A stretch of DNA of 64,000 nt from Strigamia acuminata (GCA_949358305.1 OX442315.1:18502427-18566426), one strand, 5' to 3'. Shown: positions 22,593-35,193, counted from the first letter of the stretch. The notes: generated by a model not told the origin, from the sequence alone. Program-made: numbers and translations.

Positions 22593-24337
22593 ATGCAACC
22601 TCTGGGGCCTCTCGTCCAGCTTCTTTATATTTGGTAAGCTGGAGTCCATACAAAATACGTTAACCTTAAATAAATTCTAAAATATAAACTTTTATTTGAC
22701 AGGAGTTGTCTCGGCAATGTGGAAGATCTTTGGAGAGACTTTTTTCCAAAGAACTACACAGCTGAGCCACCACTGAACGGTAAGTGTTCGAATTTGCAGA
22801 AAATGAGACTCGGATTTGTGATGTTTTATCACATTTAAAGAAGGTTCCTTGGAGATATCAGTCGCTTTAACGATCGTGTCTATTACAACAATTGAAGAAG
22901 AGAAAATGGTTGGTTAATTTCGAATGAGTCTATTTTTGGAATTTTACGTTTTCATTTACTTCTTCTTGTCAGGAATTTTATGCTGATTTGAAAGTGGCGT
23001 TAAATTGGTGCGATTATCGCCTTGCATCAGCAATTGTGCACGATACCGACAAAACCGATGGTAACGATGAAGATGATGAATTCGCATTAATACCGCCCGA
23101 GATTTCCAAGAAACTGTGGCGCCCAAAAATGTTTATTGGAGGTAGCAGGCAAGGAGATCGCAAAAATCTATATGCAAGTGTAAGAGATGGGCAAATCCGA
23201 AAAGATGAACCAATTTTGTCTCATTATTTTTTCAAACCGAACATCGAAATTCGTACAGTGTGAGTCTTACAGTATCATTAAACATGTATGGTAAATACTC
23301 AATTAAATAACTCTTTTCTACCTTTGTATTTTAGCTCAAATGTTAGGACTTTTTGCCCTTTTCAATTCCATAATTACCCATTCGATGTTCAACATTGCGC
23401 CATACAGTTACACTTTGGTGAGATATATATATATATATATTTTTAATATGAATAAATTTATTTGTATTCATTTATTGCAGAGATGAACACTCCTAAAACT
23501 GTACAGGCCGTGTTTAATGAGTCTGTAAAGCCTTTACTTCTTGACCGCTCTCCAGCTTTACAATTGGTTATCAACAAAGTTACTCGTAATTACTGTACAG
23601 TGAATGAGTCATTTGGAAGTATGCTCATTTTTTCACTTCAATTTTAATATTTTTTTAACTATTAATTTGTATTTTATATTTTTATAGATGCTTTATGCCT
23701 CGAGTTAAAGATTACATTCGAAAGACGAATAGGAATTCACATTACTCAGACATTCATTCCTTGTACGATGATAGTGGTTTTGTCATGGTTTTCATTCTGG
23801 TTAGATGTTGAAGCTGCTCCTGCGAGAATATCACTGGGCGTCACTGCTCTCTTGACTTTGTCAACTAGTTTTGCCCATTCCCAGACGACAATGCCAACAG
23901 TGGCCTATATGAAAGCCATTGATTTGTGGATGTTTTTTTGTATTTTTTCCGTTTTCATGAGTTTAGTCGAGTTCACGTGTGCGTACACGCTTAACAAGAA
24001 ATCTAAACTGAAAAAAAATAAACATTCCATTGTGCAGAAGAAAATCGTAAATATTAACGGAAAGGTAAATCAATAAGTAAAAAAATACATTTTCAGAAAA
24101 GATATTCACAAATTCTTTCAATTTTCTTTTGGTTAGAAATATGTTTTTCCTGAAGGAACAACCAGCACCAGAAGAAATGATCAAAAGCTGACACTAATCA
24201 TTCGAAAGGTGAAGAAGATTCAATGGATGAGTTTGGATGATATTGCTCGTATTATTTTTCCAACGTTTTTTGTAATATTTGCTTTTACTTTTATAATGTA
24301 TTATTGGCGCAAAATGCAGCAAGGACTCGATGAATAA
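22593..24337 (+). CDS. Cys-loop ligand-gated ion channel subunit, anion-type (GluCl/HisCl/GlyR-like), 423 aa
   Basis: Pentameric neurotransmitter-gated channel of the plasma membrane. Eight exons close in frame: 22593-22633, 22703-22779, 22841-22908, 22973-23259, 23335-23417, 23481-23618, 23688-24064 and 24137-24337. A signal peptide (start MQPLGPL) leads to the extracellular domain with the Cys loop C-x13-C containing FHNYPFDVQHC, and a second pair C-x10-C (CTVNESFGNALC) as in GluCl, HisCl and glycine receptors. M1 begins at ITQTFIPC. M2 starts with PARISLGVTALLTLST; the PAR motif at its inner end is the anion-selectivity signature. M3 begins at AIDLW, the M3-M4 loop is short and Lys-rich, and M4 begins at IARIIFPTFF. 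NYT and NES are possible glycosylation sites. Unusual: the WxPD motif normally before the first binding loop reads WRPK. The ligand cannot be told from sequence; a divergent subunit is likely. Confidence 0.9.
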
Positions 24338-24402
24338 TTAATCAGCACTTATTATTACAACTTTTGCTTCATAAATATACCTCGTATTGGCTTATTACAA
24401 AC

Positions 24403-24408
24403 AATAAA
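24403..24408 (+). terminator. Polyadenylation signal AATAAA of the receptor gene
   Basis: AATAAA 66 nt after the stop codon, followed by a T-rich stretch. Confidence 0.65.
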
Positions 24409-24419
24409 GTGCTTTCGCT

Positions 24420-25630
24420 TGTAGTTTTAATAGTGATAAACTTTGCCGCTGTACGGAGTCACTGTTTAGAGCGCTAAATTTAAAAGCTAACACGACTAGA
24501 ATTTTAGTCCCACGTGAAAACGAGGTCCAAACTCTACTTAGGTAACGGATTAAACACACATTTGATCTTGTCTACCTTGCAAACCAGGCATAAGATGCAA
24601 TATAAACTAAAAAAAATTAAATTAACTATATATTTAAAAATAACCTACTGTAATTCTCACATCTATATGGTCTAGTCTAGTGATTAATCACTTTTCAGCT
24701 CGATTAATTTTTTATCAAAACTACCGGTATCAAAACGTATAGCATTTAAAATGCATTCCAATTGTAACGATATTTTACTTCTTAGCTTTTAATTTTTATA
24801 TTTTCATTAAGCGTATTATAAAGTATATTTTTTATTGCAATTTTAATTGAAGAAATGAGTATTTACTGTACGTGCACACACAAACCAATGATTTTTAAAA
24901 GTGGTGAGATGATAGCACTGTACTGAATTAAGCATAAAAGAAATTTATTCGATATTTAAACTCTCTTTTAATACTTTTTTTTTGTAAAATTATTATTATA
25001 AAAGATTAAATCTCTGAAGAATTTAATTTCGTGAACAAAAAAGTTGCCGAACGACCTTCCTGCACTCGATTTAACAATTTAACATGTCAAGGAAAAAATA
25101 ATGAATAAAAAGAGCAGAGAGATAAATCAATGAACAAAGAATTTAGTTTAATTTTAGTTAAAATTAAATGAATTATAATTTTGATATGATGTTGTTAATA
25201 TAAATTATAAAATATACAGTTTGATTTTTTATTTTTTCATAAAATATCAACACATTTAACTTTTTGTTAAAGAAAACCAAATAAAAGAAAAAAACTTCAC
25301 TGTTAAGGACCAGTGGGCGTTCTTGATGTACTGATACAAACAACAGCTGTGACAAAAATGTTTGATTATCGCCTTATTTATGGTACATAACAAATGTATT
25401 AGTTAACAATCACATTCTGCTAAATGAGCAAAAAAATATGCTAATTACAATTTAAATTCAAAATATGTCCGAACATTTTCACTTCCTAGTCATTACACAT
25501 TGTAAAAAGCCATAAATTACTCCTTGTCTCGTCACCAAATCAAATGTCTGATGAGATGAAAATGTGGATGATGTCAAACCATCTACTATATCTCTCAGAC
25601 ATTCGCATCTAAGATGACGAGCTCATCTTT
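24420..25630. other. Intergenic DNA between receptor and collagen
   Basis: AT-rich; no supported gene. Composition changes sharply to GC-richer at about 25,610 where the collagen promoter begins. Confidence 0.65.
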
Positions 25631-25635
25631 GGGCA

Positions 25636-25646
25636 GCGGGGGCGGG
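25636..25646 (+). promoter_or_regulatory. GC box with exact EGR consensus in the collagen promoter
   Basis: GCGGGGGCG at 25636-25644 is an exact EGR9-type site and overlaps GGGGCGGG, an Sp/KLF box, about 40 bp upstream of the TATA box. Confidence 0.5.
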
Positions 25647-25683
25647 CAGAGGGGAATCGGGAGATCGTATTACGCAGAGAGAC

Positions 25684-25690
25684 TATAAAA
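25684..25690 (+). promoter_or_regulatory. TATA box of the collagen gene
   Basis: TATAAAA lies about 140 bp before the start codon at 25825; transcription would start near 25,714. Confidence 0.7.
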
Positions 25691-25824
25691 GTGCGAGTGA
25701 ATTCCCGACAACACGCGAGTTACTTTCACACATTTGTTCCGTACTGCACTTTCCGATGAAAGTTTAAAGACCGAGAAAAAAAATATAGTCCCATTTTATT
25801 GGAGGAAATTCCAAAAACCACGCC

Positions 25825-28800
25825 ATGATATTGGCAGTGGGGATCCTGATCTTTCTCTCTTTGGGATCATCAGACGCTCAGGCGAACGAAGAATACGATT
25901 TTTATGAAGAAACCGTGATTGATGGACTTGGTCCTGACGAGAATGGAGATCTAGGTGAGTGTTAGCAAAATGTGTATGTTTTATTGCAATGAGCGCAAGC
26001 GCAACTCAAAGTTTTAAGGGAAAAAAAAGAAGGAAAAGTTAGTTTTAGCGTGTTTTGGAACTTTGAATAAAAATAAAAGAATGGCTGAAATAATTGTTTA
26101 ATTTAAATTGTGGAAATGTTTATCATTTTGAATGGTATTTTACTTAAAGAAGACTTGTGAGATTCCCGGTTAGACTGAGCGTAAAGGTATAACTGTGGTC
26201 TATTTCTGTCCACAACATGAGGGGAAAATGCGACTATGTTTAAGAAAAGAAAATGAAAACAACATTTTCAGTAAAATGAGCAGAAATTTAATTGACGCCA
26301 CACATTGAGTAAATAAGCCAATGTCTACGAGGTCTCTGACATTTGAAGATAACACGAGTCAGCAAAAAAAGTCAAACTTTTAAAAAAAAAATCCTCGTTG
26401 ATGGATTCAAATTTCATGCGAAAAAGAATACTGTGACCAGCTGAAAGCTAAAAAAAGAAGAAAAAAATTGCGAGATAAAAATTTATAAATACTGAAAAAG
26501 TTTAACAGTAAAAACGAAAGTTGTGAGTACAGAATAAACAAATTTGTAATCAAAGTATGTCAAAGCCGAAGTAAGGTGACTAATGTCATATTTGAATGAT
26601 AAGAGAGCGTTTTATCAACGAAATGATGAGGAAAAAAACTGATGGACTTGGTTAGAGTTTTGTGTTCATGGACAAGATTTTATGCTTATAAAAAAAAGAT
26701 CGAAATTCGATCGACCGATTACACATTAATCTATTTATAAAGCGTCAAACAGTGTACTGACCATTTAATATAAAATCCAAAATTCTAATTTTTAAGTGGA
26801 TAAGTGCATATTACCATTTAGCAAGTGCACTTGATTAATGAATTAGTAGTCAAAGAGATGACAATGCAATCCAATCAGGTCATAACAGTATAAGTGGGTG
26901 GTTAATTGACGGGCCGAAGAAGTCATTAACACTTGATGCTATTACAAACCGGAAACGAAAGCCCCTTTTTGCAACAAAGAGTTACATCGATGCGAATACT
27001 TATGACTTTGTCACCTGTTTCTATTTTTTTTCTTGTCCAACAGACGATAACTCATGTGTGTTTGAGGGTCAAACATATGAACATGATGATACGTGGAATC
27101 CAGACGCTTGTACTGCATGTCGCTGTTCGCTTGGTCGGGTGCAGTGCACAACCGAAGAGTGTCCAGATATTGTATGCAGGACGCAAAAATACGTTCCTTT
27201 AGGAAAATGCTGCGCTGTTTGTGCAGGTAAAAATTAAAAAAGCAAAAATACTAAATGGAAATTCACGATTTCTCTTTTAGATGAATATAATGGGAACGGA
27301 AATGAAAATGGAAATGGAAACGTGAGAATACAAATTTGAAACAATGTAGCGACATTTTGTTTTATTTATTTATTTTCTCAACTTAGGGAGGGATTGAAGT
27401 GTTTTACCCACCGGAAACTCCAATCGGACCTCGAGTAATATTTCTTTAAACTCTCGCTTGTTAATTTATTTGCAATAAATGATAACTCATCAAATAATTC
27501 CTTTTAGGGTGAACCAGGTTACCAAGGACCACCCGGCAGTACTGGCGACACGGTACGTTAATTTTAGTAAACAATTTTTAACAATTTCTTAAATATGATG
27601 AATATTTATTTTAGGGAACACCGGGAAATCCAGGCGCACACGGAGTTCCAGGTTCTCCAGGACCACCAGGACCACCTGGTGACGTGAGTAATTTTACGTT
27701 GCATAAACACGACACATTGTTTTAATATTTAAATATTGCAGCCAACACACTTCATACAACAGTTTGCAACTGGATCAGGAGATAAAGCAGGTACAGGCGG
27801 CGGACCAGATCCATTTCATTATCTGCAAGCACAAGTTGTAAGTGTATAATGTAAAATGAAAATCAACATAGAATTAACAGACGTTTGTTTTGTTTTAGGG
27901 ACCAGTTGGTCCAAGAGGATCACCAGGCCCACCAGGCCCACCAGTATGGCAAAAGATCTCGTGTTTGAAATTTTATTTAACGTTATATATTTTAAGGGCC
28001 CACAAGGATTTCAAGGAATGAGAGGAGACTCTGGTGATCCAGGACCGCCAGTAAGCAGTTGCAAAAAAAGTATACATTCATGTGATTTTAATCATTTTGA
28101 ATTAATGTTAGGGTTCACCTGGTGTTGCTGGTCCTCGTGGTATCCCTGGCCCTGCTGGAAAAGACGTAAGAGAGTTCTTATTGAATATTTAAATATTTTT
28201 ACATTTTAAAATTATTTGTAGGGTTCTCCTGGTGACGATGGATTACCTGGTGGTCCAGGTGGACCCGGATCGAGTGTAAGAAATTTGTGAAGGATCTGTT
28301 TATTTTATCGACTAAATCTTAATTTGTTTAGGGACCTCGTGGTCTACCGGGAATGCCCGGCCTACCTGGAATTAAAGGACACAGGGTTTGTCTAATAAAC
28401 GTTAAGTTTACTGTACTTTTATTAATAAAATTCTTATTTTTGCAGGGATTTTCAGGATTAGATGGTTCTAAAGGTGAACAAGGTTCTTCGGGCGAAAAGG
28501 TATTTTCACGAGCACTTCTTATTAAGATTTTTTCAAATTTATAATTCATTTACTTTATAGGGTGCTAGTGGAGCTCCTGGTCCAATGGGTCCTATGGGTC
28601 CTTTGGTAAAATAAATAATATTTGTTTTATACACAATTTTATTTATATATTTTTTTGTTTAATTAAAGGGACCGTCGGGCCCCAGAGGAGAAAGAGGACG
28701 AGAAGGACCCCCTGGCCCACCTGTAATAACAAACAATTTATAAATACAATTAACAATATTAATAACTTGTGTGTATGTGACAGGGATTAAGAGGAATTGA

Positions 28801-31800
28801 TGGTATTGCTGGATCACCCGGATCACCCGTAAGTTGTTAGAATATAATTCTTTTTTATTTATTGTTTTATTAATAGAAACAATAAACTTTTTTAATTACA
28901 GGGAGGGCTTGGCAAACCTGGGCCACCAGGTTTTCCAGGATCTCCTGGAGCAAAGGGAGATCAAGGGAGTTACGGATCAAAAGGAAGCCAAGGATTGCAG
29001 GGGCCACGAGGTGAAGGTGGCAAACCAGGCATGCCCGGAGACGCTGGCATAATGGTAAAATTTAAAATTAAAAAGATTAAAAAGAAATCACGAATTATTT
29101 TGCTTTAAAAGGGACCACCCGGTAAAGATGGATCACCAGGAGAAAAAGGACCAGCTGTACGTATCAATCTGTTAGCCAAATTGTATTTGTTGCGAATTTT
29201 TCTATTTATTTGCAGGGTGACTCTGGTTCAAGCGGCGCTCCCGGATTTCCAGGTGCGAGAGGACCTCCCGGACTATCTGGCAGTCCAGGGTTGCCCGGCA
29301 CCAAAGGTGCACCAGTAAGTTGGTCCAAAACGAGTTGTTTAAGCTGCAATTTTAATGTTTTGTTTATTTTAATAGGGAATTCCGGGCCAACCAGGTTTCA
29401 GAGGTGAGCAAGGAACGAAAGGTGAAACTGGTGCAGTGGGACCTCGAGGTTTACCCGGACCACCTGGACATTCTGGCAAGAGAGGAAAATCAGGATCTCC
29501 CGGTCCTTCTGGGCAAGCTGGACCTGCGGGAGAACGAGGCACACCTGGTCAAAGAGGACTCCCTGGTCCTGACGGTCCTGCTGGTGCAAGAGGACAACCC
29601 GGAGGCAGAGGACCTGATGGCCCAGCTGGAGAAAAAGGCAAAACAGGTGATCCAGGACGAGCTGGACCTGCTGGACTACAAGTCAGTGCCACAATTGTAA
29701 TTTTGCAACCGTAAAAATAAATTACATACTTTTGTTTTTAAACAGGGTTTGCGAGGTTTACCTGGCAGGCCAGGACCTTCAGGACGTGATGGTGCTGCTG
29801 GACCTCGTGGTGGTCCAGGGGCAGATGGAAAACCTGGCGAGCAAGGACAACAAGGAATTCAAGGGTTGCCAGGTCTTGTTGGTGTGCCTGGAATGAAAGG
29901 ACCTCAAGTAAGGAGTAAATTATGCATTTTTGCATTTTAAAGTTTCTACATTTCATTTGTAGGGAGAGGCTGGTTCTGATGGTTCTTCTGGAGCACAAGG
30001 ACCTCCAGGTCCACGTGGAGACCCTGGAAAAGACGGTATTCCAGGTTCAATTGGTGCTTTAGGACCAGCAGGTCAAGATGGAGAACGGGGTCCTCCAGGT
30101 CCACCTGGGCCAAATGGATTTCAAGTAATTTAATTCATCTTAGATGGTTTTTTCATATTGAATTAAACTTTTCATACGTCGTGTTAATTTTACTCAACTT
30201 GTCTTATTTACGGTATATTATAATGATTTTGTTTAGGGTTTACCTGGTACTCCTGGCAATTCGGGTCCTCCAGGCAAAGATGGTGAAGTCGGGATAGCTG
30301 GCCCTGCAGGTCCACCAGGACCAACTGGAAACAGAGGTGAAAGAGGATTCCCCGGAGAAAGAGGTACAGTTGGTGCTCATGGTGCTCAAGGTATTCGTGG
30401 AGAGAGCGGAAGTCCAGGAAATGATGGTCCACCTGTATGTCTAAACAGTACAAATATCTCCGCAAAGCATTAACATTTAACTTGTGATTTCAAGGGCCCA
30501 GCTGGTCTTAGAGGTTCGAAAGGTCATGCAGGACCATCCGGTCTTGTGGTAAACAATTTTACATAATATTTAACACAACAAATTGAGAATTTTAACGCAT
30601 ATTTTGTAATAGGGTCTGCCAGGCGGCAGGGGTTCTCCTGGGCCTGCAGGAACTAAAGGTGACAGAGGAGAAGCAGGAGCAGTTGGCCCCGAAGGTCCTC
30701 ACGGTCCTGCCGGTGAAAGAGGTCCTCAAGGTCCAATTGGGCCAGTTGGACCGCCAGGTGAACCAGCTGACAAGGTACCAAAACATTTGGCGCTAATAAC
30801 CCATAAGTTTACATTGTCCTGTATCATGTAGGGTGACCCAGGACCACCAGGACCGGCTGGAGAGCCAGGTGCAGCAGGAGTTCCAGGCGAAAGGGGCAAT
30901 CCAGGAACGCAAGGCATTCAAGGTTTTCCAGGACCAATGGTAAGATTTCTTTTTCTTTTTCTCTTCAAAACAAAGTAATGTTTTAAATGGCGTTCTAGGG
31001 ACCTGCTGGTTCAACTGGACCGAAAGGAGATGCAGGAACACACGGCAGAAAAGGTGAAAGTGGAAGTCCGGGGACAAACGGAGCAAGAGGAGAACAAGGA
31101 CCAGCAGTAAATTATTTTTCTTTAAATTATTTTAAATATTAATCGCACATTTAGTAGACAAATGACGACGAGTTAACTTGATTACGGAAATACCGTACAT
31201 TTTTTCCTGTTTTAATTGTAGGGTTTACCTGGATTGTCTGGACCTAAAGGTGCTAGGGGTGAAGCCGGTGGTAGGGTAAGAAGCCTAAACAAAAATAATT
31301 ACCGTGAAGAGAATTGTGAAAGTTAATAATTTATATAATAATTACAGGGTGAAATTGGAATTGCAGGAGCACCTGGTCGTCCTGGTGAACCTGGTCGTCA
31401 GGTAAAGTGTTGTTAAGAAATCTAAAAATCATCTGGGTAGTAATTATGACAATTTTACTTTTTTAGGGTTCGCCAGGGCCAGCTGGCCCACCAGGCGCAG
31501 GCGGACCACCAGGAATTAAGGTAAAAACAATTTTATTTCCAAAAACACTAGTTAATTACTTATACACTTTATAGGGAGCTGTAGGCGAAGCTGGAAGGAT
31601 GGGCTCACCTGGAGCAGCAGGCGCACCCGGACCGATGGGACCAGAAGGACCTAAAGGAGATTCAGGCAGTGAAGGACAAAGGGTATGAATTTATTGCAAT
31701 CAAATAAAACTTTGAAAAATAACGTTTCGTATTAACTTTCATTTATTTTAACTTAGGGTCACCCTGGTGCAGCTGGTACTCCAGGCCCATCAGGTGACAG

Positions 31801-33868
31801 AGGTTTACCCGGACTCCCAGGAAGTCCTGGCCCAGCGGGCGGCCAGGGAGCTAGAGGATCTCCAGGAGAAGCTGGTACTCCGGGTAAAAGGGGATCAGAC
31901 GGTTCATCCGGTGCCCCCGGTTTAGCTGGTCCACCTGGTTTGGCTGGAAGACCCGGCGAACCTGGTTCAGAAGTATATATTTGTTTATACAATAAAAACA
32001 TTGTGTTTTTAAAATCATGTTTTAAAATGTTTAGGGAGCACCTGGAAAAGATGGACAACCCGGAATTGGTGGACGTCCTGGAGACAAAGGTCCACCTGGA
32101 AACTCAGGTCCAGTTGGCCCATCTGGCGCACCTGGAATACCTGTAAGTTGATATATATAATCAATTTTTATTATGAATATAATTGACTAAAACTATTTTA
32201 CATGAAAATGTAAGGGCCCACAAGGTCCGTCTGGACCAGCTGGACCAACAGGAGAACGAGGTGAACGCGGTGAGGCCGGGCCTCAAGGTGTATCTGGTCC
32301 ACAGGGATCTCGAGGTCTTGCTGGCGCTCCTGGTGTAAGTGGGGGAAAAGGAGACAGAGGATCAAGTGGTGAAAAGGGAGCTAAAGGTCATCGTGGTCTC
32401 ATTGGATTGCAAGGATTGCCTGGCCCACAGGTAAAGGATGTTTTTAAAAATCCAATTTCATGCAGTTTCAATTCAACTCACCTTTTATATTTAAAATTTT
32501 AGGGTTCAGCTGGAGAAAGGGGAACTAATGGCTTGCCCGGAGCACCAGGAGAACCGGTTAGTTTTAATTTATTCTTCTTAATTTTAAATATTTGATTTAA
32601 ATTAATATGATATTGTGTTATTTCAGGGTGTACCTGGCAGAAAAGGACCTCCAGGTAATGACGGATCACCAGGACAACAAGGTTTGGGCGGCCCTGCTGG
32701 ACCTCGAGGACCCAGTGGTGAAAGTGGTAAACAAGGACCAGTGGGTCCCGGCGGACCCCCTGGACCCCCAGGTCCACCTGGAGATTCGATTGGATATGAT
32801 GCTGCTGCGTTAGCTGCCATTCTCGGACAAGGACAAGTGAAAGGCCCAGACCCATTGAGTGGCGATGAACCAACGAAATGGTTTAACCCAAATATCGGTA
32901 TTGAGGAGCAGAAGAAAATAGTTCTGAAGGCATACGAGCACCTTGTGCAAGCGTTTGAAAAATATATTAAACCAACTGGCGATAAGGATTCACCTGCAAA
33001 AACTTGCAGAGATTTATTCATGGCGTATCCAGACAAACCCAGCGGTAAATAGACTTTAAAAATCAAAATAAATCAATTATTTTGCGATTTTAATCTCTCG
33101 TATTGTTTACATTCAGGCGATTATTGGATCGATCCGAATGAAGGAGATCACAGAGATTCCATTTTAGTATTTTGTGACGCAAACACCAAAGAATCTTGCA
33201 TTTACTCAAAACCAACTGAGGTAAATCAAAAAAGAATAAAAATGCAACCGGTTCGCTCTAGACGTATAAATTGTGATATTTGATCGTAGATTCCAAAAGG
33301 AGTGCATTATGAGGGACCGAAGAAGCATACGTGGTTTGGAGAAGAAATGCCAAACGGATTCACTGTGAGTTGAAATTTGGTAATTGTAAATACTTGGGGT
33401 ATGTATTTTTAATGCAAATTTTATGTCTTGGACAGTTTACGTACAAAGCAGATAGTATACAAATCAGTTTTCTTCAAATGTTGACCACGCAAGCACGTCA
33501 GAATATCACATATCATTGCCAAAACTCAGTTGCATATTACGACGCAGTGGCCAAAAACAAAAACAAAGCCATCAAACTCATGGCATGGAACGATTTGGAA
33601 ATCAAAGGAAAAGGAAATCCTCGATTTACCTACAATGTTGTTATTGATGACTGCCAGGTGAGATGATTTCACAAATTAATTTGAACTACGGTAGTTAATT
33701 AATTGTTTGTATTATTTTCAGTCTAAATCAAACACATGGGCCCAAACCCAAATCGAATACATCACAGATAAGCCTCAAAGACTTCCATTTGTGGACATTG
33801 CGCCTGCTGATATTGGTAGCCAGAACCAAGCGTTTGGAGTGGAGATTGGAAGTGTTTGCTTTTCCTGA
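25825..33868 (+). CDS. Fibrillar procollagen alpha chain, VWC / triple helix / COLF1, 1,485 aa
   Basis: Secreted subunit of extracellular-matrix fibrils. Exons all close in frame. Exon 1 (25825-25954) gives a signal peptide (start [14 protein letters not shown]). Exon 27044-27226 is a ten-cysteine VWC domain ending GKCCAVC. Exons 27281, 27387, 27508 and 27615 give an Asn/Gly linker and a minor helix; 27742-27837 is a non-Gly-X-Y telopeptide-like segment. From 27899 the main helix runs through 29 exons, 28 of them entirely helical, starting with Gly and a multiple of 9 nt long (45, 54, 99, 108, 153, 162, 198, 216, 306). It ends inside exon 32627-33044 after about 337 uninterrupted triplets, close to the 338 of vertebrate fibrillar chains. 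COLF1 spans that exon plus 33117-33220, 33290-33364, 33436-33657 and 33722-33868, ending [11 protein letters not shown]. It keeps six of the eight classical cysteines; positions 2 and 3 are absent. Confidence 0.95.
27742..27837 (+). other. Collagen N-telopeptide-like interruption
   Basis: This 96-nt exon encodes 32 residues without Gly-X-Y (start [11 protein letters not shown]) between the minor and the main triple helix, the place where fibrillar chains have the N-propeptide cleavage site and N-telopeptide. The cleavage site itself is not recognisable. Confidence 0.6.
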
Positions 33869-34142
33869 TAAGTTTTTCGTTTTATAATTTTTTTCAATAA
33901 GTGTTTAAACTTTTGTGTCAAATTAGTGTTAAACATTTCTTTTTTTTGTTTAACAATTTTTTATGAGTGTTGTGATTTTTAAAAAAAGAAAAAAAGATAT
34001 TTTATATTTTTCTTTTGTTAAATGCTTTTTTTTGATAAAGAGAAAACTTCAAACGACCACATTTACACTGCCATTGAATAACGAATTACTTAAATGGTTC
34101 GTTTTTATTTTCTTTGTACTACAACAAAATTTTATGATACGG

Positions 34143-34148
34143 AATAAA
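34143..34148 (+). terminator. Polyadenylation signal AATAAA of the collagen gene
   Basis: First AATAAA after the stop at 33866-33868, giving a 3' UTR of about 300 nt. Confidence 0.6.
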
Positions 34149-34169
34149 GAAAATGTGATAAAATGCAAT

Positions 34170-34800
34170 TTGATATAATATTTTAATTCAAAAAATCTTG
34201 GCTACCAAATTGCGCATGGCCGAGTTTCAAGTGAATCTTTGGGAAAATTTGGGTTTTTAAAGTTCCACGAAACCAATTTGGTTAGGGCCTTCTCGTCAAA
34301 TCTCTTTATTTCTTTGGTTTCTAGTTATTGTGTGTATAGGGCTTTCCTGCGCATCTCGTCGGGTTGCTTTCGCCGTTCGGCTACTCTGCGCAACGAGATA
34401 TTCTTCCGACAATCAAATGTTGCGTATTTGTGTTTTAATTTCGAACTGAGGAAGTGGCGGACCATTGATTTTGTCGATCAGATTGGTGATTGCAAGTGCA
34501 TGTTTTGGCTACATATAAGTTTGTATAAAATTAAAAATATAAATCGTTGGATATGTTGATTTGAGCATTCAAAACTACATTGAATAACCTGTTCTTATTG
34601 TAATTTACTCCTACGGAATGCCAACCAATAAATAATAAATAAATGATTATAACAATAATTGGTCAAATCTTGACCTTTTGTTAATGTGTGTGACGCACAT
34701 GCGTTCAGTGCCCCCTATGTTAATTTTTATTAATAAATTCAGTTATGTTAATTCCATAACAAGAATGGCTGCTTCTTTTACATCGTAATCGCAATCTTCA
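34170..34800. other. Intergenic DNA downstream of collagen
   Basis: Contains one open frame (34239-34559) with no recognisable family and no exon features; I do not support it as a gene. Confidence 0.5.
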
Positions 34801-34924
34801 ACAATCGAGGCTATAAAACAATAATAATAACGGTGCATTGCTATGCGTACAATATTGACTCACAATCCAGCAACTGATCAATAGTTGTCTAATGCGTGCT
34901 GGCATTTAGATCGACAAAACAAAT

Positions 34925-35125
34925 ATGGACCAGGGTATCGATTTGGTTGTCAACAACGGACAACTCTATCTTGTAAGCAAAAACCGTAAAGGAAAAAAAA
35001 CATCTAATCAATAGCACGGCGTACCCCGTCGATTGCCAAAGCACGGCATGTGGTCACGAGCATTAGAGCAATATTATTGTGATTTGGACATTTGCTCACC
35101 TCGTAGCAATAAAATTATAGTTTAA
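34925..35125 (+). CDS. Candidate small two-exon gene, about 52 aa, unknown
   Basis: A TATAAAA at 34812-34818 is placed correctly for an ATG at 34925. The first exon (34925-34972, start MDQGIDLVVNNG) ends at GTAAGC, and an AATAG acceptor at 35010-35014 opens a second in-frame exon (35015-35125, start HGVPRRLPKHGM) ending in TAA. AATAAA lies at 35109 within its end. The implied intron is only 42 nt, shorter than others here; without splicing the frame stops at that same TAG after 29 residues. No family resemblance. All of this could be chance. Confidence 0.2.
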
Positions 35126-35187
35126 AATATTTGACCAAAATGTCAATTTTTCTGGATAAATAAGCTTATATTGTAATCTGACTTATT

Positions 35188-35193
35188 TTTATT
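35188..35193 (-). terminator. Candidate polyadenylation signal of the 701-aa EGF/SEA gene
   Basis: AATAAA on the minus strand about 175 nt after the stop codon. Confidence 0.4.

Noticed and set aside
32623-33066. Antisense frames opposite the collagen exons (here and at 28328-31086)
   Set aside because: Gly-X-Y coding is repetitive, so its complement stays open by chance; collagen splice sites and protein fit the plus strand.
34706-34721. CTCF-like motif (GTGCCCCCTATG), and others near 39244 and 60617
   Set aside because: Only partial matches to known CTCF consensus; could not score them against background.
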